Source: Anaerolinea sp. (GTDB taxonomy: Bacteria > Chloroflexota > Anaerolineae > Aggregatilineales > UBA2796). Taken from it: a stretch of DNA of 36,224 nucleotides. The stretch lies in the NCBI GenBank assembly GCA_014879835.1, contig JACSRJ010000222.1, positions 1 through 36,224 of the forward strand, written 5' to 3'. Made by a program: the position numbers and the translations under genes. Positions 8,554-16,285 of this stretch are shown in pieces. The notes below the pieces were generated by a model. It did not search any database, was not told where the DNA came from, and worked only from the letters and a program-made list of their open reading frames with translations. How positions within the stretch are numbered: the stretch's first letter is position 1; each line of letters begins with the position of its first letter.

Positions 8554-9450
8554 ATGACCACCACAGGCGCGACCATTCATGTGATCCAGTATGGGGAGAC
8601 GCTATCGACCATTGCAGCGCGTTATGACACGACTGTTGAACAATTAGCGACTTTTAATGGAATCACCAATCCTAATCGCATTTATGCTGGTCAGCGGCTG
8701 GTGATTCCCCAGTCCCAAACCGTTGATTACACCACCTACACCGTTCAGGCTGGGGATCTGCTCTCAACCATTGCGTCCCGCTACGGCACCACAGTGGAGC
8801 AGTTAGCCTCACTTAACGGCATTTACCCCCCATACCTGCTGGTGCTGGGGCAAACTTTACGCATCCCGATCACCAGCGGTGGGCAGCCGCCCCCTACTGG
8901 GCAGTTTACCAACTACACCGTACAACCCGGCGATTACCTGCTCGCTATTGCCCTCAAGTCCGGGGTGAACTTGGAGGCGCTGGCGGCCCTGAACAACCTC
9001 AAACCGCCCTATGCGCTCTCACCGGGGCAGGTGATCAAGATTCCCGCTTCAAGCGGCGGACAGTACCAGAACCATACCGTAAAACCCGGTGAATATCTGC
9101 TTGCTATCGCCCTCAAATATCGGGTGTCAATGGCTGCACTGGCGGCCCTCAACGGTATACAGCCGCCTTTTGTGACTACCCCCGGACAAGTCCTCAAAAT
9201 CCCCAAAACCAACACGTCCGCGGAGATGACAGCCCAATCGATTCAGACTCAGACCCCGGCCCAAACCCAGAATCTGCCTGTGAGCGGCGCCGGGAGCAGC
9301 AATACCACCCGGACCCACACTGTTCAGCCGGGGGAATATATTCTGGCCATTGCCTCCAAATATGGGGTTTCGGTAGAGGCTCTCGCTGTGGCCAACAACA
9401 TTCAACCGCCTTATGCGTTGACTCCGGGGCAGGTGCTTCAAATCCCCTGA
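8554..9450 (+). CDS. protein of five LysM domains
   Basis: The 298-residue product is essentially five tandem LysM modules of about 45 residues (near 6-53, 58-105, 114-161, 167-214 and 250-298). Each follows the pattern Y.V..GD.L..IA..YG.....L...N.I......GQ.L.IP. A Gln/Thr-rich spacer separates modules 4 and 5. LysM binds peptidoglycan or chitin-like glycans. There is no attached hydrolase and, unusually, no N-terminal signal peptide: module 1 starts almost immediately after the initiator. The later modules are closer to each other (..PPYALTPGQVL.IP), suggesting internal duplication. It has its own promoter and a terminator at 9458-9498. Glycan binding is expected; the export route is unclear. 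Confidence 0.9.
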   Translation: MTTTGATIHVIQYGETLSTIAARYDTTVEQLATFNGITNPNRIYAGQRLVIPQSQTVDYTTYTVQAGDLLSTIASRYGTTVEQLASLNGIYPPYLLVLGQTLRIPITSGGQPPPTGQFTNYTVQPGDYLLAIALKSGVNLEALAALNNLKPPYALSPGQVIKIPASSGGQYQNHTVKPGEYLLAIALKYRVSMAALAALNGIQPPFVTTPGQVLKIPKTNTSAEMTAQSIQTQTPAQTQNLPVSGAGSSNTTRTHTVQPGEYILAIASKYGVSVEALAVANNIQPPYALTPGQVLQIP

Positions 9451-9457
9451 ACGCGAG

Positions 9458-9498
9458 GTGGAGGTGCAGCCAAACTGCGCTGCATCTCCACACTTTTG
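9458..9498 (+). terminator. intrinsic terminator after the LysM gene
   Basis: Bases 9458-9470 and 9479-9491 form a 13-base stem (one G-T pair) around an 8-base loop, followed by ACTTTTG. It begins eight bases after the stop codon, the expected place for a rho-independent terminator. Confidence 0.65.
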
Positions 9499-9620
9499 CA
9501 CAACCTAAACGGGTTTTATACAGCTTTGGCATAGGTTGGGGGCTGGTCGCCGCTCGTTTCCCCTTATACTAAAAAAGTCCTTGCTGCCTCATCATGAGGG
9601 ATATTTCAAACGAGGTGAAT

Positions 9621-10598
9621 ATGAGTCTTCGACGACTGCTTCTTACAGCCGCCGTTTTGGTTTGTGTTGGTGCGCTTGCACTACCCGCAGGCACCGTCAG
9701 TAATGCCGCGCTCCTGATCGATCCCACCGTCACCCCTACTCCGGGCGGCAGCAGCGGATCACGCGGGGGAGGAAGCCCCGGTGCGCTGCCTGTGATCATC
9801 AACGAAATCTACCTCGCAGACGTCCCCAGTCAGGATGTTCAATACGTGGGCACAGACGGTGAGGGGTTGATGTATGCGGCAACCCTCAAAGGAGAAGTGT
9901 ATGTCCTCAGTATGCAGGGGGATCTGCTCAAAAACTGGCGCATTGAAGCTTACCTTCAAGATATGAAGGTGGATGAATCTGGTGGTATCTATGTTTTTAC
10001 TGGTTTTGACGTGCAGAAATACGATCAGGACGGCAATCGACTGCTGACCCTGAAGGCACCGAAGTTCAGCACCATCGAAGCCATCGCCCTCACCCCAGAG
10101 GGAAACCCGGTTCTGCTGATCATTTACGCTGACGCCAAGACAGGCAAGCAACTTAATGGTTTGGCCGTCTACGATAATCAGGGTAAACAGATCAAGCTTA
10201 TTGAAGGAATTCTTCAAAGTGAAATTGATTCGCTTAGTCGGCTGAATGCAGACAGTCTCGCGGTGGGGATAGAGGGGGATTTCTTCATTGTGGAGACGGG
10301 TCAACGCAGCATCGTTTACCACCTTGATGTTGAGGGTGCCTTGATCGCCAAATTCCAGCCCGTTGGGGGGCCGTACTCTAAATCAGCGGTAGATGATAAT
10401 GGGCGGTTTTACATTTCCCGTTACGGCAAGGTTCATGTGGTAGCCCCAGACCACAACCTGATCGGGGTGGTTGATCTGGGTGTGGGATCCGCTTACGCAA
10501 TCACCGTGGCCAAAAACGGCAACATCCTTGTGGCATTACAGCGCAACGCACAAATGGCCAACGCTCAGGCGGAGATCGCTATTTTAGGCTGGCAGTAA
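9621..10598 (+). CDS. secreted beta-propeller-like (NHL-type) protein, unknown function
   Basis: The likely start is the ATG at 9621, preceded by GAGGTG seven bases or so upstream, giving 325 residues; an ATG at 9594 would add nine. The first ~29 residues form a signal peptide (two Arg, hydrophobic core, ending near VSNA). A Thr/Pro/Gly/Ser-rich stretch follows. From about residue 65 there are repeated blade-like units such as DGEGLMYAATLKGEVYVL, DESGGIYVFTG, DDNGRFYISRYGKVHVV and AKNGNILVAL, which resemble NHL or SMP-30-type propellers. I cannot name a ligand or enzyme activity. It stands between a terminator and a hairpin, so it is probably a single-gene transcript. Confidence 0.75.
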   Translation: MSLRRLLLTAAVLVCVGALALPAGTVSNAALLIDPTVTPTPGGSSGSRGGGSPGALPVIINEIYLADVPSQDVQYVGTDGEGLMYAATLKGEVYVLSMQGDLLKNWRIEAYLQDMKVDESGGIYVFTGFDVQKYDQDGNRLLTLKAPKFSTIEAIALTPEGNPVLLIIYADAKTGKQLNGLAVYDNQGKQIKLIEGILQSEIDSLSRLNADSLAVGIEGDFFIVETGQRSIVYHLDVEGALIAKFQPVGGPYSKSAVDDNGRFYISRYGKVHVVAPDHNLIGVVDLGVGSAYAITVAKNGNILVALQRNAQMANAQAEIAILGWQ

Positions 10599-10612
10599 AG
10601 CGTTTTTGTTGG

Positions 10613-10647
10613 GGTTGAGGGCGGCAGCAGTCTCGCCGCCCTCAACC
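10613..10647. terminator. perfect 13-bp hairpin between convergent genes
   Basis: GGTTGAGGGCGGC (10613-10625) and its exact reverse complement (10635-10647) flank a 9-base loop. It lies between the convergent ends of the propeller-like gene (10598) and the FAD protein gene (10752). Neither strand has a T run after the stem, so it may act as a transcription or RNA-end barrier for both directions and is not a textbook intrinsic terminator. Confidence 0.5.
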
Positions 10648-10751
10648 TTGCCCGATCAAAGCGGATTCCGCTGCCTGTGACAAGCCTTCATTCCCTGATC
10701 CTCTTTTGCCTTAAGGCGCAGGAGGGTATTGATTTGTTGAGGGGTTCCCCT

Positions 10752-12017
10752 TTACCACTGCACCCCCAAGTTGGTGGCAACCGTCAATCCAGATTGCAGC
10801 CCGTCCTCATGGAATCCGTGGCGACACCATGCACCACAGAAATGAAGCCGATCCACCCCATTGATCTCCGGCAGTCGTTTTTGAGCTTTGATCGCTTTGA
10901 GATCGTAGAGCGGATGCGCATAAACATAACGCCCGATGAGTTTTGCCGGGTCGATCTCCCGCTGAGGGTTGAGCGTCACAAAGTAGTTTTTGCGTGCACC
11001 CTGCGCCTCTAGATTTTGAAGCATATTCATCCAATAGGTCATGGTGGCCGGGCAGTCTTGGCTCTCATCCGCATACAACAAATAATTCCACGATTCCCAT
11101 GCGCGCTTATTCCGGGGCATAAAGCGCTCGTCGGTGTGCAGCACCACATCGTTGGGCTGATAACCAATATCACCCAGAATCTCGCGTTCTGCCGGGGTGG
11201 CATCAAGGAGCATCTTCAAGGCCTGATCGGAGTGCGTGGCAAGCACCACCTGATCGGCTTCGCACTCGCTGCCATCTTGAAGTTTGACCACAACGCCCGC
11301 ATCGGTACGACGCACCCCCACAGCCCCATTGTTGAGGTGAATCTGGCTGCGAAAACCGGCCGTGATCTTCTCCGCGTACACTTTGCTGCCGCCTACCACC
11401 GTGCGCCAGCGGATGCGCTCTGATCCCAACATCCCATGATTGCGGTAAAAACGAAACAAGGCCTGAATGGGGTATTCAAGGGTAAATTTGTAGGGTGATG
11501 ACCAGATCGCACTGGTGGCCGGGATGATAAACTGCCGGATCAAAAACGGGCTGTACTTTTTTTCCTTCACAAACTGACCGAGGGTATATTCGGCATAGTG
11601 TGGATCATCTAAAGCAGCGGTGGCCTCACGGTTGAAGCGAAAGTAATCCACGATGAAACGCCAGAAACGCGGGTTGATCACATTGCGACGCTGGGCAAAA
11701 GTGTTGTTGAGGGTTTTACTACCGTACTCAAACCCGCTGGACTGATCGGATACACTGAACGACATCCACGTAAGCTGACTGGGGACGTTCAGTTCCTCAA
11801 AGAGCCTCATTAAGCCCGGATAGGCAGGCGGATTGTAAACGATGAAGCCTGTATCGACCGGGATCATCCGATCTCCTTCAGGAACCATCTTGGTGGCGGT
11901 ATGTCCACCGATGTAGTCGTTTTGCTCAAAAACGAGGATGTCGTAGGCACGATGAAGCAGGTAGGCCGCAGTCATGCCTGCAATCCCAGTCCCAATGATG
12001 ATCACGCGCTTGCGCAT
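10752..12017 (-). CDS. FAD-dependent amine-oxidase-type protein (COG2907 family)
   Basis: The 421-residue protein opens with a Rossmann dinucleotide-binding motif IIGTGIAGMTAAYLL (about 6-20) and the FAD-contacting acid in VFEQNDYIGGHTAT (about 33-46). It continues with the flavin-containing amine oxidoreductase fold and ends in FCGAWCRHGFHEDGLQSG, the C-terminal FAD motif. These features match the predicted NAD/FAD-binding COG2907 family, often found beside cyclopropane fatty acid synthase and DUF1365 genes and related to the N-terminal half of plant cyclopropane synthases. No such neighbours are present here. AGG in CAGGTTTAACC precedes the ATG. Flavoprotein status is confident; the substrate, perhaps a lipid chain, is inference. 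Confidence 0.87.
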   Translation of the reverse strand: MRKRVIIIGTGIAGMTAAYLLHRAYDILVFEQNDYIGGHTATKMVPEGDRMIPVDTGFIVYNPPAYPGLMRLFEELNVPSQLTWMSFSVSDQSSGFEYGSKTLNNTFAQRRNVINPRFWRFIVDYFRFNREATAALDDPHYAEYTLGQFVKEKKYSPFLIRQFIIPATSAIWSSPYKFTLEYPIQALFRFYRNHGMLGSERIRWRTVVGGSKVYAEKITAGFRSQIHLNNGAVGVRRTDAGVVVKLQDGSECEADQVVLATHSDQALKMLLDATPAEREILGDIGYQPNDVVLHTDERFMPRNKRAWESWNYLLYADESQDCPATMTYWMNMLQNLEAQGARKNYFVTLNPQREIDPAKLIGRYVYAHPLYDLKAIKAQKRLPEINGVDRLHFCGAWCRHGFHEDGLQSGLTVATNLGVQW

Positions 12018-12188
12018 GGTTAAACCTGCTTTCTAGAGTGGCAAGGGCAATCAGAAGCGTTTAAACGGGCAGACACTGGTGCTGATGCCCTCAGGTGAAT
12101 GAGGATACCATCCTCAATTATGGCAGTGTCCCCTCCTTTTTGCACCCCCTCACCTTCCCTAACATTGAGGGGGCGGCAGCAGGTTTCG

Positions 12189-12418
12189 CCCTACGATGGA
12201 TTTCGTAGGGACGACCCCACGTGGTCGCCCGCCGCGTGGGCCCAAATGCCGGGCAGCCACACACGGGGCTGCCCTTACCAGAATGAATCTTGTGGGGGTC
12301 TTCCCCACGTCCCCCAAACGGGGGAGTTTGAGGGCTTTACCCCTCAGAGTCTTGATTCCCCCCTTCCCCCACGCTTCGCGGGGCGAAGGAGGGTTAGGGG
12401 GATGAGGACAAGTACGTG
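12189..12418. repeat. cluster of palindromic intergenic repeats
   Basis: Several hairpins follow one another: CCCTACGA/TCGTAGGG (12189-12196 and 12203-12210), GACCCCACGTGGTC (12213-12226), GGGCAGCC/GGCTGCCC (12251-12258 and 12267-12274), CCCCC-AAAC-GGGGG near 12313-12326, and CCTTC...GAAGG (about 12363-12390). The last part runs into TTAGGGGGATGAGGACAAGT near 12395, closely matched at 35406 and in part, reversed, at 23301. These look like dispersed, non-coding repeats of the REP/MITE-remnant kind. Confidence 0.6.
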
Positions 12419-12467
12419 ACTTCTAAGGACTCTGCCCCAACTTTAGCCGTAATGGTTCTAGGTTGGT

Positions 12468-12473
12468 TACAAT
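12468..12473 (+). promoter_or_regulatory. -10 box of the ABC exporter operon
   Basis: TACAAT lies 40 bases before the likely ATG at 12508. No convincing -35 is visible. Confidence 0.4.
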
Positions 12474-12507
12474 GGACAAGGTGTCGAGTCAGCAAAGGGA
12501 CTCAGCT

Positions 12508-13470
12508 ATGACCTCAATTGTCGAAATTCACGATCTCGTAAAACGCTTTGCACCTACCCCCGAAAAACCCGAAGGCACCCTCGCCGTGGCCGGGATCAGC
12601 ATGAAGGTTGAGGAAGGGGAAATCTTCAGTTTTTTAGGTCCCAACGGCGCAGGTAAAACAACCACCATCAGCATGATGTCAGGGCTGCTGGCCCCCACCA
12701 GCGGTGATGTGAGTATTGGTGGATTCTCGATCACCAAACAACCCTTGGAGGTAAAGCGGCTTATTGGAGTCGTGCCCCAAGAGATCGCGCTTTACCCTGA
12801 ACTGAGTGCCCGCCGAAACATCGAGTTTTTTGGCCGACTCTACGGGCTTGAGGGCAAGGAACTGTCTGCCCGTTGTGATGAAGTCCTCGATTTTGTGGGG
12901 CTGCGGGATCGCCAAAAGGAGCGGATCGACACCTTCTCCGGGGGCATGAAACGCCGGGTGAACATCGCCGTCGGCCTGATGCACCGCCCCAAATTGGTCT
13001 TTATGGACGAGCCAACCGTTGGGGTTGATCCCCAAAGCCGTCGCAATATCCTTGACGCGGTCAAACTGCTCAACGAACAGGGCATGACTGTCCTCTATAC
13101 CACCCATTACATGGAGGAAGCCGAAGAACTCTCTAACCGAGTGGCGATCATTGATCACGGCAAAATCATCGGGATCGGCAAACAGATCGAGCTGCTTCAG
13201 CAGATCGGTGAGAAGGATCGGCTGTTGATCAAACTCAACCCCGAAACCACTGCTCAGGCGGCGGAAGTTGCCCAGAAGGTCAAAGGGGTCGATAAGGTGA
13301 ACATTGAGGATGGCAAACTCGAAATCCTCTCCTCCGCAGGACGGCGCACCCTGCCCCTGATCATCACCGAACTGGACGATGCCGGTTACCCCCCACTCTC
13401 GATTGAGATTGTGGAGCCGAACTTGGAGACCGTTTTCCTTCATCTGACCGGGCGCGCATTAAGGGACTAA
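12508..13470 (+). CDS. ABC transporter ATP-binding protein (ABC-2 exporter)
   Basis: The protein has 320 residues from the ATG at 12508, which has AAGGGA about seven bases upstream; an in-frame TTG at 12463 would add 15 and overlaps the promoter, so I reject it. Walker A GPNGAGKT is at 44-51, the signature FSGGMKRR near 146-153, Walker B LVFMDEPTVGVDP near 164-176, and the H-loop His in YTTHYMEEAEE. A C-terminal ~80-residue extension is typical of CcmA/NatA/DrrA-type exporter ATPases. The permease follows after 15 bases, so this is a two-gene exporter. The cargo (lipid, drug or sodium-type efflux) cannot be inferred. Confidence 0.94.
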   Translation: MTSIVEIHDLVKRFAPTPEKPEGTLAVAGISMKVEEGEIFSFLGPNGAGKTTTISMMSGLLAPTSGDVSIGGFSITKQPLEVKRLIGVVPQEIALYPELSARRNIEFFGRLYGLEGKELSARCDEVLDFVGLRDRQKERIDTFSGGMKRRVNIAVGLMHRPKLVFMDEPTVGVDPQSRRNILDAVKLLNEQGMTVLYTTHYMEEAEELSNRVAIIDHGKIIGIGKQIELLQQIGEKDRLLIKLNPETTAQAAEVAQKVKGVDKVNIEDGKLEILSSAGRRTLPLIITELDDAGYPPLSIEIVEPNLETVFLHLTGRALRD

Positions 13471-13485
13471 AGGAAGGGGCATCCC

Positions 13486-14745
13486 ATGAACCTTAAAAAA
13501 GTCCTGCTTATCCTGCGTAAAGACCTTGACGTGCTGGCGCGGGATCGCTCCGCCTTCATGATTATGATCATGACTCCGCTGCTGATCACCTTTGTGATCG
13601 CGGCTGCATTCGCCAATGTCTCCACCGGGAACGCGCCCATCAAAGGGATTCGGGTGGCCATCGTTAATCAAGATGCGGGTTCGTTCATGGGGAACATGGG
13701 GCAGATATTGAGCGACTCGCTGCTCAAACCCGAAGGCGAACTGAAAGAGATGCTTGCAGCGGAAGCTCTGCCTGACGTGGAAACAGCGCGGGCCGCCGTG
13801 CGTGAAGGCAAATACGCGGCAGCGATCTTGATCCCACCGGAATTCTCGGAGCGCCTGAATCCGATCAGCCCTCGGTTTGGGGACGACAAAATCCAGATCG
13901 AGGTGTATCGGGATACTGGCTCCACCATTGGCTCCAGCATTATCGCTGCCATCGCCCGGCAGTTTGCCAATGGTTTTGCCAATTCAAGCATTGCGCTGGC
14001 GGCGGGGGGCAAGGCGAATCCGGCGCTGTTCGCTCAGGCTCAGCAGATCGGGCAGGACGTCTTTCAGGAAAGCCAAGCAAACCCACCTTTTCAGATCACC
14101 ACAATCGCTGGGGTACAAGATACAGGCGCATCCGGGGTAAGCCTGATCTCGTTTTTTGCGCCCTCGATGGCCGTGTTTTTTCTCAACTTCACCATGGCCT
14201 TTGCCATTGTGGGGATCATGGAGGAGCGTGATCAATGGACGCTCCAGCGCATGTTGATGACCCCCACCCCGCGATCCATCGTCCTCAGTGGCAAACTTGC
14301 AGGCGCCTACGTGAGCGGAATCTTACAGCTTGTGATTCTGATGATCGCTACCAGCCTTTTTGGCCCCCTCTTTGGGATCACCAAACCCGTATGGGGCACA
14401 AACCTGCCCCTTTTGGTGATCGCAGTCCCTGTCACCGTCTTTGCGGCGATTGGGGTGGGGGCGATCATCGGTGGGCTGGCCAAAAACCGTCAGCAGGCAG
14501 TGGTGCTGGCCAACGCCATCCTGATATTGATGGGGATCGCTGGGGGATCATTCTTCGCCACGATGGATAACCGCCCGATGTTTGGGCCGCTCAGTTATGG
14601 TACGGTCAATTACTGGGCCAACAATCTGTTTTTTGGAATCGCACAGGATCAGACCCCGATGCTGTCGATTGGAGTGCTGCTGGCCTATGGCCTCATCACC
14701 TTTGTGATCGGGATGATTCTGTTTAACCGGAAGTTGGAGGTGTGA
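13486..14745 (+). CDS. ABC-2 type transporter permease
   Basis: The 419-residue permease has one membrane helix near the N-terminus (about 20-40), a large extracytoplasmic loop (about 42-225), and then five helices in the C-terminal half. This is the standard ABC-2 (DrrB/NatB/YhgE-like) layout. The segment EERDQWTLQRMLMTPTPR between helices matches the conserved E.G/E....L..TP/P coupling region of these permeases. GGAAGGGG precedes the ATG. It pairs with the ATPase just upstream. Its last 23 bases overlap the convergent atl gene. Export direction is inferred from the family; the substrate is unknown. Confidence 0.92.
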   Translation: MNLKKVLLILRKDLDVLARDRSAFMIMIMTPLLITFVIAAAFANVSTGNAPIKGIRVAIVNQDAGSFMGNMGQILSDSLLKPEGELKEMLAAEALPDVETARAAVREGKYAAAILIPPEFSERLNPISPRFGDDKIQIEVYRDTGSTIGSSIIAAIARQFANGFANSSIALAAGGKANPALFAQAQQIGQDVFQESQANPPFQITTIAGVQDTGASGVSLISFFAPSMAVFFLNFTMAFAIVGIMEERDQWTLQRMLMTPTPRSIVLSGKLAGAYVSGILQLVILMIATSLFGPLFGITKPVWGTNLPLLVIAVPVTVFAAIGVGAIIGGLAKNRQQAVVLANAILILMGIAGGSFFATMDNRPMFGPLSYGTVNYWANNLFFGIAQDQTPMLSIGVLLAYGLITFVIGMILFNRKLEV

Positions 14746-15067
14746 TTTCGGGCAGAAGTTCCGAAGGATCGTTCACAAAAAAAGACTGGGGGATGACTTC
14801 GTGAAGCCCAAATTCCACCCCTTCTGCCTCCAGCAGGGCCCGCTGAAGGGCCGGGGTGTGCTCTTCACCACGGGGGCTGATCTGCCCGTGCGCATTGACC
14901 ACCCGATGCCATGGCACCGCACTTTTGGCGGGCAGGGCATGAAGGGCCCATCCCACCGCCCGCGCCCCACGCGGTACCCCTAACATAAACGCAACCCGCC
15001 CATAGCTGATCACTCTGCCGGGCGGGATTCGTTTTACAAGCGCATGAACGCGCTCGTTAAAGTTCAT
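14723..15067 (-). CDS. atl: alkyltransferase-like protein (ATL, MGMT fold without the reactive Cys)
   Basis: The 114-residue protein has the DNA-binding fold of O6-alkylguanine-DNA alkyltransferase: IPPGRVISYGRVA (14-26), the Arg finger in RGARAVGWAL (Arg36) and the active-site loop. There the canonical PCHRV reads PWHRVV, with Trp53 in place of the alkyl-accepting Cys. That substitution defines ATL proteins, which bind O6-alkylguanine, cannot repair it directly and pass it to nucleotide excision repair. The gene starts six bases after tdk and is the third gene of rpmE-tdk-atl. Its end overlaps the convergent permease gene by 23 bases. The family is confident from the Trp motif. Confidence 0.92.
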   Translation of the reverse strand: MNFNERVHALVKRIPPGRVISYGRVAFMLGVPRGARAVGWALHALPAKSAVPWHRVVNAHGQISPRGEEHTPALQRALLEAEGVEFGLHEVIPQSFFVNDPSELLPEITPPTSG

Positions 15068-15073
15068 TCGGGT

Positions 15074-15661
15074 TTAGGCTTCAGAAGAGTCGTCATGCAG
15101 GACGATGTGGTGTTCACGGCAGCGGGCCTCGTAACTTTCCGCGGCCCCGATCATGATCACGGGATCATCGTAGCGGGCAGGCGTACCATTCACCAGACGC
15201 TGCGTGCGGCAGGCAAACTCTCCACACACCACACAAATCGCATGGAGTTTGGTCACCTCTTCGGCAATGGCCATGAATACAGGCATGGGCCCGAAGGGTT
15301 CACCTCGAAAGTCCGTGTCCAGCCCCGCGAGGATCACCCGCCGACCCCGAAGGGCCCAATCACTAACGAGCCTTACCAGCCCTTCATCAAAAAATTGGGC
15401 TTCATCGATCCCGATCACGGTGGTGGTGGGTTCCACACAGGCCGCGATCTGTTCACTGCTGGAAACGGGCTGAGCGTCAAAACCTTTGCCATCGTGCGAA
15501 GTCACCCGGTTTTCGTGGTAACGATTGTCGATGGCAGGCTTAAACACCTGAACTTTTTGACGGGCGATCTGCGCCCGACGAATCCGGCGCAGCAGTTCTT
15601 CGGTCTTGCCGGAGAACATGCTGCCGCAGATCACCTCGATTCGCCCTTGGTGATGTTTCAT
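15074..15661 (-). CDS. tdk: thymidine kinase
   Basis: The 195-residue protein is a type II thymidine kinase, phosphorylating thymidine with ATP in pyrimidine salvage. It shows the P-loop GSMFSGKT (13-20), the catalytic acid Glu87 in IDEAQFF, and the structural zinc ligands Cys143, Cys146, Cys181 and His184. The mobile lasso region with [15 protein letters not shown] precedes the last zinc pair. It begins 17 bases after rpmE, an arrangement (rpmE-tdk) also seen in Firmicutes. The length and all key residues are normal, so the assignment is secure. Confidence 0.96.
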   Translation of the reverse strand: MKHHQGRIEVICGSMFSGKTEELLRRIRRAQIARQKVQVFKPAIDNRYHENRVTSHDGKGFDAQPVSSSEQIAACVEPTTTVIGIDEAQFFDEGLVRLVSDWALRGRRVILAGLDTDFRGEPFGPMPVFMAIAEEVTKLHAICVVCGEFACRTQRLVNGTPARYDDPVIMIGAAESYEARCREHHIVLHDDSSEA

Positions 15662-15678
15662 GGGCGGATCAGAAAAGC

Positions 15679-16137
15679 TTACTCTGCCTGCTTGGGCAGT
15701 TCAAAGCCGCGAGAACGCAGTTTCTTTTTCAGATCGGTCAGGACTTTGCGCCCGATACCCCGGATTTCGAGGATGCCTTCGTCGCCGATCTCAGTAAGCC
15801 GAGTGACAAAATCGGCGGCGGTGGCCATGCCGTTTTTGGCCAGCACTTCGGCGTACTGAAGCCCAATGCCCAGTTCGGTAAGGGGCAGGTTCTTGGGCTG
15901 GTTTTTGGTCTCCTGCTCAGCCGCTAAGGAGGTGCGCACTTCGAGCCGCTTCATGAAGCGATCAACGCGCCCTTCGGTGTCCACGATGCGCTGTTCCCCA
16001 GTATAAAAGGGATGGCATACCGAACACACATCAACGCTGAGGGTGGGACGGGTCGAACCGACCGTCCAAGTCGTGCCGCAAGCGAGGCAGTTCACCTTCG
16101 CATCCGGGTACCACTTGGGATGAATTTTGTCGCGCAT
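15679..16137 (-). CDS. rpmE: ribosomal protein L31 fused to an alpha-CTD-like helix-hairpin-helix domain
   Basis: Residues 1-66 are a zinc-type L31: it starts MRDKIHP, has CLAC (17-20) and [10 protein letters not shown] (38-47), and continues with [10 protein letters not shown]. Ordinary L31 ends near residue 70, but this protein has 152 residues. After a short Gln/Lys/Asn-rich linker, residues about 83-148 ([19 protein letters not shown]... [27 protein letters not shown]) strongly resemble the helix-hairpin-helix C-terminal domain of RNA polymerase alpha. The frame is continuous and no stop separates the parts, so this is a true fusion. It heads the operon rpmE-tdk-atl and has its own upstream -10. 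The L31 part is secure; the CTD similarity is by eye. Confidence 0.92.
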   Translation of the reverse strand: MRDKIHPKWYPDAKVNCLACGTTWTVGSTRPTLSVDVCSVCHPFYTGEQRIVDTEGRVDRFMKRLEVRTSLAAEQETKNQPKNLPLTELGIGLQYAEVLAKNGMATAADFVTRLTEIGDEGILEIRGIGRKVLTDLKKKLRSRGFELPKQAE

Positions 16138-16224
16138 GGGATGGTTCTCCAGTTTTGCATGACGGCGTTCCCGGCAAACCGCGCCTTCAAAAGGGCGGGC
16201 GGGGAAAGTGGCGTCACGGCTTGT

Positions 16225-16230
16225 ATTTTA
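16225..16230 (-). promoter_or_regulatory. possible -10 box of rpmE
   Basis: On the minus strand this reads TAAAAT, about 88 bases before the rpmE ATG at 16137. It lies just downstream of the rpmA terminator, where a new promoter is expected. No clear -35 is seen. Confidence 0.3.
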
Positions 16231-16237
16231 GAATCCT

Positions 16238-16269
16238 AAACAAAAGAGCGTCCCTCCACAGGAGGGCGC
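16238..16269 (-). terminator. intrinsic terminator of rplU-rpmA
   Basis: CCCTCC and GGAGGG pair around a 3-base loop and extend outward with GCG/CGC past one bulge (16248-16269). On the minus strand the stem is followed by CGCTCTTTTGTTT. It begins 17 bases after the rpmA stop codon. Confidence 0.75.
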
Positions 16270-16285
16270 AGCAAAGCAGACGAGG

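Larger units (their letters stand above)
12018..12507. other. 490-base divergent intergenic region with palindromes and promoters
   Basis: I find no credible gene. Between the divergent FAD protein and ABC exporter genes the region holds: an inverted repeat GAGGAT-ACC-ATCCTC at 12101-12115, which could be an operator for the FAD gene; a cluster of palindromes at 12189-12418, described separately; and the -10 box of the exporter operon at 12468. Short open frames in the palindromic part are repeat translations. Confidence 0.55.

Noticed and set aside
12189-12418. CRISPR array
   Set aside because: The repeats are palindromes of differing sequence without regular spacing or identical repeat units.
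12099-12419. Short open frames in the 12.1-12.4 kb intergenic region
   Set aside because: They translate palindromic repeats and contain no domain or ribosome site.
15044-15859. 271-codon plus-strand frame across tdk and rpmE
   Set aside because: It runs antisense through two secure genes and has no recognisable domain.
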